A stretch of 64,000 nucleotides of DNA, taken from the NCBI GenBank assembly GCA_964590435.1, contig CAZPWT010000008.1:1-64000 (forward strand). Direction: 5' to 3'. This DNA comes from WSZJ01 sp964590435 (lineage in GTDB: Bacteria; Planctomycetota; MHYJ01; WSZJ01). The position numbers and the translations under genes were made by a program. Below, in pieces: positions 57,914-64,000 of this stretch (the first letter of the stretch is position 1; each line of letters starts with the position of its first letter). The notes below the pieces were generated by a model. The model did not search any database and was not told the DNA's origin. It saw only the letters and a list, made by a program, of their open reading frames with translations.

Positions 57914-59486
57914 CCTGCTGGCGGAGCTCGTGCGCGCCCCGGACGAGCCGCCCGCGGATCCGCCGGTGGCACCGTCCGATTCGATGCCCGCGCCCCGGTC
58001 GCTGTTCCAGGTCGACGGGCGGTCGCAGGGACGCGGGTGGATCTGGACGACCGCAGCGGGTCTCGTCGTCGTGGCGGCGATGCTCGCCGGCCTGCTCGCG
58101 ATCACCCTGGCGGAGGGCTTCGCGCAGTTCTGGCCGTCCACCGTGGTCTCGATCCAGCGCCGCGATGGCACCGCCGCTCTCGGCGAAATCCGCGACCACG
58201 GGGTGCGCCGGGAACCCGGGAAGCAGTCCACGGCGAAACGCCGCCTGGTCCATGTCGGGCGACGGGAGATCTCCGGGGTGAACGACTTCCAGTGGATCGA
58301 CGACTCCGACGTCGCCTACGAATCGATCCCGGCGGATGCCTGGGTCGTCGACCGCGTCGAGTACGGCAGGCTGTTCGGATACCTCGCCGACGTCCGCGGG
58401 ACTTCCTCGGTCGAGCAGGCGCTTGCCAAGGGCGCGCGCCTCCTGTCCCAGCTGGAGGCGGTCCGCGACGAGATGAACCTGGCGCGCGACCCGGGAACGC
58501 TGGCTGCGCTTGAAAAGAAGCGGCGGCAGCTCGAGGACGAGGGGAAGGCGATCACGGTCGACTGGAGGCAGGCGGACGGATCGACGGCGACGGTGCCCGC
58601 CATCGCGATCGTGCGCGCCTGGCAGCCGAACCGGATGGGTCCGCTCGCGAAACTCCGGCACTACGCCTCGGGCGCGTGGGCCTTCCTGGTCACGAATCCC
58701 CGGGAGTCCAACACGGAAGGAGGCATCTTCCCGGTCATCATGGGAACCCTCTTCCTCGTGACCCTCATGACGATCGCCGCGGTGCCGCTGGGCGTGGTCG
58801 CCGCCCTTTACCTGAACGAGTACGCGCGCGACGGCTGGGTGCTCCGGATCGTCCGGCTCGCCATGGCGAACCTCGCGGGCGTGCCCTCCATCGTGTTCGG
58901 GATCTTCGGGCTCGGGCTCTTCGTGTACACGCTGGGCGCCGGGGTCGACCGGACGTTCTTCCCCGGACAGGGACACCCGACCTTCGGAACGGGCGGCGTC
59001 CTGTGGGGAGCGCTCACCCTCGCGCTCCTCACGGTCCCTGTCGTCATCGTGGCGGCCTCCGAGGGCCTCAAGGCCGTCCCCCAGTCGGTCCGCGACGCGG
59101 CCCTCGCGCTCGGCGCCACCCGCTGGCAGACCATCCGCCACATCGTCCTCCCACAGGCTCTCCCCGGGATCCTCACCGGCATGATCCTCGCCGTCGGTCG
59201 CGGTGCCGGCGAAGTCGCCCCCCTCATGGTCCTCGGCGCCGCCGTGAAGCTCGCCCCACAGCCCCTCGTCGATTCCGCATTCCCCTTCTTCCACCTCGAC
59301 CGGAAGTTCACGCACCTCGGGTTCCACATCTACGACGTCTCCATGCAGTCCCCCAACGTCGAGGCCGCCAAACCCATGACCTACGCCAGCACCATGGTCC
59401 TCCTCCTCCTCGTCCTGGGCCTCAACCTCGCCGCCATCGTCGTCCGCAACCGGCTTCGCAAGCGCTTCCGGGGCCCCGCGCTGTGA
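57900..59486 (+). CDS. pstA: Phosphate ABC transporter permease with periplasmic insert
   Basis: 528 residues, TTG start overlapping the pstC end. An N-terminal cytoplasmic stretch (about 1-45), one helix (about 50-70), then a ~180-residue periplasmic region including a predicted coiled coil (LLSQLEAVRDEMNLARDPGTLAALEKKRRQLEDEG), then the permease core with coupling loop ALALGATRWQTIRHIVLPQALPG. It pairs with PstC to form the channel. The stop codon overlaps the pstB start (GTGA). Confidence 0.93.
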   Translation: MEGSSLLAELVRAPDEPPADPPVAPSDSMPAPRSLFQVDGRSQGRGWIWTTAAGLVVVAAMLAGLLAITLAEGFAQFWPSTVVSIQRRDGTAALGEIRDHGVRREPGKQSTAKRRLVHVGRREISGVNDFQWIDDSDVAYESIPADAWVVDRVEYGRLFGYLADVRGTSSVEQALAKGARLLSQLEAVRDEMNLARDPGTLAALEKKRRQLEDEGKAITVDWRQADGSTATVPAIAIVRAWQPNRMGPLAKLRHYASGAWAFLVTNPRESNTEGGIFPVIMGTLFLVTLMTIAAVPLGVVAALYLNEYARDGWVLRIVRLAMANLAGVPSIVFGIFGLGLFVYTLGAGVDRTFFPGQGHPTFGTGGVLWGALTLALLTVPVVIVAASEGLKAVPQSVRDAALALGATRWQTIRHIVLPQALPGILTGMILAVGRGAGEVAPLMVLGAAVKLAPQPLVDSAFPFFHLDRKFTHLGFHIYDVSMQSPNVEAAKPMTYASTMVLLLLVLGLNLAAIVVRNRLRKRFRGPAL

Positions 59487-60253
59487 TCACAACCAACGAG
59501 CCGACCGCCGTCGCGATCCACAACCTGAGCGCCTGGTACGGCGACCATCAGGCCCTCAAGGACATGTCCATCAACATCCCCGCACGCCAGGTCACCGCCT
59601 TCATCGGCCCTTCCGGCTGCGGCAAGTCCACCCTCCTGCGCTGCCTCAACCGCATGAACGACGTCATTCCTTCGTTCCGCATGAAGGGGCGCATCCTCGT
59701 CGACGGCGAGGACATCGCCGACTCGCGCATCTCGCTGGAAGCGCTTCGGAAGAAAGTCGGCATGGTGTTCCAGAAGTCGAACCCGTTTCCGATGTCGATC
59801 CGGGAGAACATCACGTTCGGTCCGCGCATGGCGGGGCTGAAGGACAAGGACGCGCTGGAGCGGATCCTGGAACGGTCCTTGCGGCAGGCGGACATCTGGG
59901 AAGAAGCGAAGAACCGCCTGGACCGTTCGGCTATCGACCTGTCCGGGGGGCAGCAGCAGCGGCTGTGCATCGCGCGGACGCTCGCGAACGATCCCGAGAT
60001 CATCCTGATGGACGAGCCGGCGAGCGCGCTCGACCCGATTTCGACGGCGAAGGTGGAGGAGACGATCCGCGAGCTCCGGAAGCAGTACACGATCATCATC
60101 GTCACGCACAACATGCAGCAGGCCGCGCGCTGCAGCGACCGGACGGCGTTTTTCCTCCTGGGGGACCTGGTGGAGGAGGGGCCCACGGGGGAGATTTTCC
60201 AGAGGCCGAAGCGCCGCGAGACGGAGGACTACGTCTCGGGGAAATTCGGGTAG
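59483..60253 (+). CDS. pstB: Phosphate ABC transporter ATP-binding protein
   Basis: 256 residues, GTG start at 59483. Walker A GPSGCGKST, Q-loop VFQKSNPFPMS, signature LSGGQQQRLCIARTL, Walker B IILMDEPASALDP, H-loop IVTHNMQQ, all in the PstB pattern. It energises phosphate import and, in many bacteria, takes part in PhoU-dependent signalling. PhoU follows by 11 bases. Confidence 0.97.
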   Translation: MITTNEPTAVAIHNLSAWYGDHQALKDMSINIPARQVTAFIGPSGCGKSTLLRCLNRMNDVIPSFRMKGRILVDGEDIADSRISLEALRKKVGMVFQKSNPFPMSIRENITFGPRMAGLKDKDALERILERSLRQADIWEEAKNRLDRSAIDLSGGQQQRLCIARTLANDPEIILMDEPASALDPISTAKVEETIRELRKQYTIIIVTHNMQQAARCSDRTAFFLLGDLVEEGPTGEIFQRPKRRETEDYVSGKFG

Positions 60254-60264
60254 AGGAGGAAGCG

Positions 60265-60954
60265 ATGTCGAGGCATTTTGCGCAGGCGGTCGAGAGCCTG
60301 AACGAGTCGCTGTCGCGCCAGGAGGACCTGGTGATGCGCAGCGTCGACGACGCGGTGCATGCGCTGGTGACGGGTGATGCGGAGCGGGCGCGCCGGGTGA
60401 CTCAGATGGACCGGGAGGTGGACCGGGAAGAAGTGCGGATCGAGGAGGAGTGCCTGAAGATGATCGCGCTCTACGCGCCGGTCGCGCGGGACCTGAGGTA
60501 CATCACGACGGTGCTCAAAGTGAACAACGACCTGGAGCGGATCGCCGACCATGCGAACAACGTCGCGCGCCTGACGCTCTCCCTTCTCCAGGACCGGGCG
60601 TTCGCCCTTCCTCCGCAGGCCGGCGAGATGGCTGCGCGCGTCACGGAAGCGATCTCGCGGGGTATCCGGGCGCTGCGGCGCCAGGACGTGGAGGAAGCCC
60701 GGCAGGTCCTTGCGGCCGACGAGGCGATCGACAGGCTGGACGAGGAGATCACGGAGGAGGCCCGCCGGACGATGCGCCAGGGGCCGGAACACGGCGACTC
60801 GGCGCTTCGGCTCTACCGGATCGGTCGCGAGCTCGAACGGATCGCGGACCTTGCGACCAACATCGCGGAAGACACGATCTACCTCGTGTCCGGCGAAATC
60901 GTGCGGCATTCGCGCGGGAAGCGCGACGGCGGGACGCGGCTTGCGGGCGCGTAG
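60265..60954 (+). CDS. phoU: Phosphate signalling protein PhoU
   Basis: 229 residues, all-helical, with two PhoU repeats: the first with VARDLRYITTVLKVNNDLERIADHANNVAR (metal-binding E/DxxxD-type motif) and the second with ALRLYRIGRELERIADLATNIAEDTIYL. ATG at 60265 has GAGGA upstream. PhoU restrains Pst transport and represses the PhoR/PhoB system when phosphate is ample; those two-component genes are not in the window. It ends the pst operon, convergent with the STAS gene. Confidence 0.95.
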   Translation: MSRHFAQAVESLNESLSRQEDLVMRSVDDAVHALVTGDAERARRVTQMDREVDREEVRIEEECLKMIALYAPVARDLRYITTVLKVNNDLERIADHANNVARLTLSLLQDRAFALPPQAGEMAARVTEAISRGIRALRRQDVEEARQVLAADEAIDRLDEEITEEARRTMRQGPEHGDSALRLYRIGRELERIADLATNIAEDTIYLVSGEIVRHSRGKRDGGTRLAGA

Positions 60955-60958
60955 GGCC

Positions 60959-61348
60959 CTACGCGGTTTCGGCCACGGCCCTTGCCGCCATCGAGCAGAG
61001 GTCCTCGATGCACGCGGCCGCCGCCGCGAGGTCTCCGGCGACGGGAAAGAGGTCCGCGAGCCCGAGGACGTCGATGACGTGCTGCACCTGCGGGCTGGGC
61101 CGGACGAGGGCGATCCCTCCGCCGTGCTCCTGGGCGGAGACGACCGTCCCGAGGAACACCCCGGCGCCCGCGCTGGTCAGCGTGCCCAGCCTCTCGAGGT
61201 CGAACACGAACCGGCTGGCGCCGCGCTTCGAAAGCTCGTCGAGCTGCCCTTCCAGCGCAGCCGCCGTCCGGCCGTCCAGCACCCCCTCGAGCGCGAGGCA
61301 GGCCAGCCCGCCTCCAAGGACCCCCGTCCGGATCGTGAGTTCAGTCAT
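60959..61348 (-). CDS. STAS-domain anti-anti-sigma factor-like protein
   Basis: 129 residues, ATG 61348 with GGAGG just upstream. Full-length STAS fold: LACLALEGVLDGRTAAALEGQLDEL, then the strand and helix with the phosphorylatable Ser in LERLGTLTSAGAGVFLG. Such proteins bind anti-sigma kinases of the RsbW/SpoIIAB type. No kinase partner is adjacent. It is convergent with phoU (4 bases apart), so it is not necessarily linked to phosphate. Confidence 0.87.
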   Translation of the reverse strand: MTELTIRTGVLGGGLACLALEGVLDGRTAAALEGQLDELSKRGASRFVFDLERLGTLTSAGAGVFLGTVVSAQEHGGGIALVRPSPQVQHVIDVLGLADLFPVAGDLAAAAACIEDLCSMAARAVAETA

Positions 61349-61466
61349 GGGCACCTCCGCGGTTGTTTCCCCTCACTCCCTGTCCCACCCGGACTATCGG
61401 ATGCCCGCGTTGCATCCGCGTGAAGGTCCGATCAATTCCGGAACAAAGCCTCCCCCCCACCCTCCA

Positions 61467-61486
61467 TTCTTAACGCGTTCTTTAAG
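61467..61486 (+). promoter_or_regulatory. Pho-box-like direct repeat upstream of the phosphate-type porin
   Basis: TTCTTAAC and TTCTTTAAG start 11 bases apart (61467 and 61478), about 100 bases before the porin ATG. The same CTTAAC and CTTTAAG motifs lie before pstS at 54545 with a 22-base offset, consistent with shared phosphate control. Confidence 0.42.
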
Positions 61487-61567
61487 ACCCTTTTGTGCCT
61501 CCTGAACCCGCCCCCACTACCTTTCCCGCCCATGACACCAACGTGGTTCCCTTTCTCAGGAGGCAAG

Positions 61568-62938
61568 ATGAACCGTCTGTCCAGGACGCTGGGGCTCCTC
61601 GCCCTCTGTGCCGGTTTCGCCGGCGCCGAGTCGATCGAGGACCGGGTGAAGGCGCTCGAAGAGAAGATGAAGCTGAAGGAAGAAAGCGAGGGCACGGCCC
61701 CGGAGCCCGGGTCGCCGGCCGCCGCCGGGAGCAACAAGATCGACGTGTTCTTCAAGAACGGGCTGCAGGCGAAGAGCCAGGACGGGAACTTCGAGATCAA
61801 GATCGGCGGGCGCGTGCTGGTCCACTACCGCGAGTACATGGCCAACCCGGAGCGCGTCTCGGTCGACAACTTCTCGTTCCGAGAGGTCAAGCTGGACCTG
61901 AAGGGAAAGATCTGGAAGGACTTCGGGTTCCGGGTCGAGATCAACGGGAGCGGCAACTCGGCCTTCGTCGTCGACGACGCCTATCTGTCCTTCGAGCGGT
62001 GGTCCCTGCTCAAGATCAAGGTCGGGCAGTTCAAAGCCCCCTACTCGATCGAGCAGACGACGAGCACGCTCTTCATCGACATGCCCGAGCGCGGCCCGCA
62101 GGACCGCCTCGTCCCCGGATACGAACTCGGCGCGATGGTCTACGGCGAAATCTTCGAGAAGATCCTCGAGTACAACCTCATGGTCGCCAACGGCACGTTG
62201 AAGGCCGCTGAGAACAACAGCGACAAGGACGTCTACGGCCGCCTCCAGTTCCGTCCGTTCGCGAAAATGGAAAGCGATTTCCTCAAGGGCTTCCACGTCG
62301 CCGTGGCAGGCAACGTGGGCCGGCGCGGACTCGCGAAGGGCACGCTTCCCTACACGTACTCGATGCCCACGACCCAGACGACCTTCGTGGCGGCCGGCCC
62401 GCGCGCCGGCCAGGTCCGCTTCGATGAGGAACGCTACCGCTTCGAGGCCGAAATCGCGTACCTCGCCGGCCCGGTCGGCATCAAGGCCGAGTACCACAAG
62501 ACCCGCGACGTCTATCGCTTCCCCGGCCAGACCAGCGACACCGGCGGCCGCGCGGGGCACTGCAATCACGTCGCATTCTTCGTGACCGGGTCCTGCTTCA
62601 TCACGGGTGAGGACAAGAACTGGGATCGCCCGAACGTGAAGAAGCCGCTCTTCGGGACGGGCGGCGGTTTCGGCGCGGTCGAGCTCCTCGCCCGGTACAG
62701 CCGCTTCAACGTGCCCGGCGACCTCATGCGCGACGGGGTCATCTCCAAGACGAATTCCGCGCAGCACGTGGACGAAATGGCCGCCTGCGTCAACTGGTAC
62801 CCGAACTCGAACGTCCGGCTCAGCGTGATGTACGCGTACGTCCTCTACAACGGGACGCACAACAACCCGATCGTCGTGGCCGGGAAGCGCTTCGACCACG
62901 AGGACGTGCTGATCGTGAGGGCGCAGATCGACTTCTAG
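61568..62938 (+). CDS. Phosphate-selective porin O/P-like outer-membrane protein
   Basis: 456 residues. Signal peptide MNRLSRTLGLLALCAGFAGA, a short coiled coil (SIEDRVKALEEKMKLKEE), then a barrel of the OprO/OprP type: FEIKIGGRVLVHYREYM, NFSFREVKLDLKGKIWKDFGFRVEIN, AYLSFERWSLLKIKVGQFKAPYSIEQ, ending in Phe. ATG has AGGAGG upstream. These porins use a lysine/arginine ladder to pass phosphate; its place near pst and the shared Pho-box-like motif support that role. Two cysteines near 335-345 could form a loop disulfide. Confidence 0.9.
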   Translation: MNRLSRTLGLLALCAGFAGAESIEDRVKALEEKMKLKEESEGTAPEPGSPAAAGSNKIDVFFKNGLQAKSQDGNFEIKIGGRVLVHYREYMANPERVSVDNFSFREVKLDLKGKIWKDFGFRVEINGSGNSAFVVDDAYLSFERWSLLKIKVGQFKAPYSIEQTTSTLFIDMPERGPQDRLVPGYELGAMVYGEIFEKILEYNLMVANGTLKAAENNSDKDVYGRLQFRPFAKMESDFLKGFHVAVAGNVGRRGLAKGTLPYTYSMPTTQTTFVAAGPRAGQVRFDEERYRFEAEIAYLAGPVGIKAEYHKTRDVYRFPGQTSDTGGRAGHCNHVAFFVTGSCFITGEDKNWDRPNVKKPLFGTGGGFGAVELLARYSRFNVPGDLMRDGVISKTNSAQHVDEMAACVNWYPNSNVRLSVMYAYVLYNGTHNNPIVVAGKRFDHEDVLIVRAQIDF

Positions 62939-63093
62939 GCCGGGATGGACCTGCGGGGGAAGCGGACGCATAGGGCCGTTCCCCGGCAGGGCGAGGGCAA
63001 AATGCGGGGCGTCCTCTGGCAACTTCCCCTCCGGAGACTTCCCCCTCTGGAACCGTCGGGGGGCGCCCTCTCATCGGGGGGCCTGGCAGAAAT

Positions 63094-63115
63094 GCCGGGT
63101 CCCCCGGCTTGTTTT
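63094..63115 (+). terminator. Intrinsic terminator after the phosphate-type porin
   Basis: GCCGGG-TCC-CCCGGC (six-bp stem, three-base loop) is followed by TTGTTTT. It lies about 155 bases after the porin stop codon and before the GTG start at 63163. Confidence 0.6.
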
Positions 63116-63162
63116 CCGGCGCGGGACTCCCCTGCGGACCTCTCCTGTGAGATAATTCACCC

Positions 63163-63555
63163 GTGCCCGTCGAGCGCATCACCCGCCAGTGCTCCATCGA
63201 CGTCGGCGCCGGATTCCGGCGGCGTGTCGAGAACGGCGACCTTTGCCTGTTCGCCACGGGCCGCACCGTCTGGATCGCCCTGTACGAGTCGCAGTTCCGC
63301 GAGCCGGAGCGGTCCGTCAACGAGATCTACGCGCCCACCGCGAAGCCCGAGGAGGAGTGGGAGTGCCGGCAGGAAGGGCGTTTCGCGCGCGGGTACATGA
63401 CGCGCGACGTCGAGGACGGCCGGCCGGTCTGGACGCTGACGACGCTCACGGCCTCGCGGCGCAAGCTCGCGCTGGTGTCGTTCACGTTCGACGCGGAGGG
63501 GCACCTCGACTGGGCCGTGCGCGCGTGGGATTCGCTGCGGCTCGAGAAGCCGTGA
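63163..63555 (+). CDS. Hypothetical cytoplasmic protein
   Basis: 130 residues, GTG start at 63163. No signal peptide or membrane segment. It looks like an alpha/beta protein (LCLFATGRTVWIALYESQF, RPVWTLTTLTASRRKLALVSFTFDAEGHLDWAVRAWDSL) with a well-folded composition, but I recognise no family. It overlaps the next gene by four bases (GTGA), so it is co-transcribed with a methyltransferase. Confidence 0.72.
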   Translation: MPVERITRQCSIDVGAGFRRRVENGDLCLFATGRTVWIALYESQFREPERSVNEIYAPTAKPEEEWECRQEGRFARGYMTRDVEDGRPVWTLTTLTASRRKLALVSFTFDAEGHLDWAVRAWDSLRLEKP

Positions 63556-64000
63556 CCGGGGACGCGCGCGTCGCGGAGCTGCTGGACGCCGAGCGCGCGC
63601 CGCACGACAGCGACCTCCGGTACTGGGCCAGCCGCACCCGCGGCCGCGTCCTCGAGCTCGGCTGCGGCACCGGCCGCCTCGCCGCCCTCATCCGCCGCCA
63701 GGCGATCCCCTACCTCGGCCTCGATCCCTCCGCAGCCCTCCTCGACCGCGCCCGCCGCAACGCTCCCGGCGTCCCCTTCGCCCGCGCCGACCTCACCCGC
63801 TTCGCCGCCCGCCGCTTCGGCGCCGCCGTCTCCCTCTACGCCGGCTGGCAGGCGCTGCCGACGCGTGAAGCGCGGGCCCGCTGCCTCGCGTGCGCGCGCG
63901 AGTCGCTGGCGCCGGACGGGCTGATCCTGCTCGACCTGGAAAACCACTCGCCGCGCGCGCTGGCCTCAGCCCCGCGGCGCCTCGCGGGCGAAGTCGCCGT
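63552..64000 (+). CDS. Class I SAM-dependent methyltransferase, 3' end outside the window
   Basis: The first 149 codons are visible. SAM-binding motif I VLELGCGTGRLA (about 33-44), the acidic end of strand 2 in YLGLDPSAALLDRA, then FARADLTRF and a motif VI-like LILLDLEN, as in small-molecule methyltransferases of the ubiE/class I type. GTG start overlaps the previous stop. The substrate-binding part is missing, so the substrate cannot be assigned. Confidence 0.85.
   Translation, partial: MTGDARVAELLDAERAPHDSDLRYWASRTRGRVLELGCGTGRLAALIRRQAIPYLGLDPSAALLDRARRNAPGVPFARADLTRFAARRFGAAVSLYAGWQALPTREARARCLACARESLAPDGLILLDLENHSPRALASAPRRLAGEVA

Overview
The window is high in G+C and gene-dense, and it encodes a double-membrane (diderm) bacterium: there are several outer-membrane beta-barrels, lipoproteins, c-type cytochromes and a Tat-exported molybdoenzyme. 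The two large serine/threonine kinases (zinc ribbon, kinase, LamG-like fold, TPR-like tail) and the nitrite oxidoreductase-like enzyme, which resembles the Nitrospira/anammox type, point to Planctomycetota or a neighbouring phylum. This is an inference; no 16S rRNA or phylogenetic marker was available to test it.

Layout. 0.2-8.7 kb: tRNA-Ser, an outer-membrane protein, a DUF151 nuclease, a zinc-ribbon protein, an ATPase-GAF-Fis regulator, a polar amino-acid ABC transporter and a HEAT-repeat protein. 8.9-14.6 kb: two paralogous serine/threonine kinases. 14.6-21.6 kb (minus strand): an aa3-type cytochrome c oxidase operon with two cupredoxin lipoproteins, ending in a small membrane protein whose frame is interrupted by UGA. 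22.2-30.7 kb (plus strand, divergent from the oxidase): a nitrite oxidoreductase/nitrate reductase-like operon (fused dihaem cytochrome c/haem b subunit, HExxH protein, catalytic A subunit, small protein, Fe-S B subunit, TorD-like chaperone, terminator). 30.9-40.6 kb: histidine kinase, MobB, three universal stress proteins, globin-coupled kinase, formate/nitrite channel, sigma-54 activator and diguanylate cyclase. 40.6-50.6 kb: rlmN, small membrane proteins, ispD, two related porins, a low-G+C two-gene insert, ispF, a radical SAM protein, cysS and an SCP2-like protein. 50.6-54.5 kb: a metal-binding HMA lipoprotein with an outer-membrane partner, a CoA-transferase/GNAT fusion and a DUF2238 protein. 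54.6-63 kb: pstSCAB-phoU, a STAS protein and a phosphate-type porin. The last gene, a methyltransferase, runs off the window.

The most striking observation is a pair of candidate selenoproteins that normal gene calling misses. At 50613-51065 (minus) a lipoprotein with an HMA fold has UGA at exactly the two codons where the metal-binding cysteines belong (GME-U-SP-U). At 14655-14912 (minus), at the end of the oxidase operon, the frame reads through one UGA directly after a cysteine (GSC-U-K). Each has a perfect-stem hairpin just downstream, in a SECIS-like position. Two families of intergenic repeats are also present: four 140-176 bp imperfect inverted repeats built of AACTTCAA-like units, and two 85-87 bp elements inside the oxidase operon.

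How the genes fit together: the divergent nitrite oxidoreductase-like and oxidase operons, with the cupredoxins between them, form a plausible periplasmic electron chain from nitrite (or to nitrate) and to oxygen. MobB, the TorD-like protein and the nitrite-type channel support that enzyme. The globin kinase, sigma-54 activator and stress proteins suggest control by oxygen or nitrogen oxides. The direction of the molybdoenzyme reaction cannot be read from sequence.
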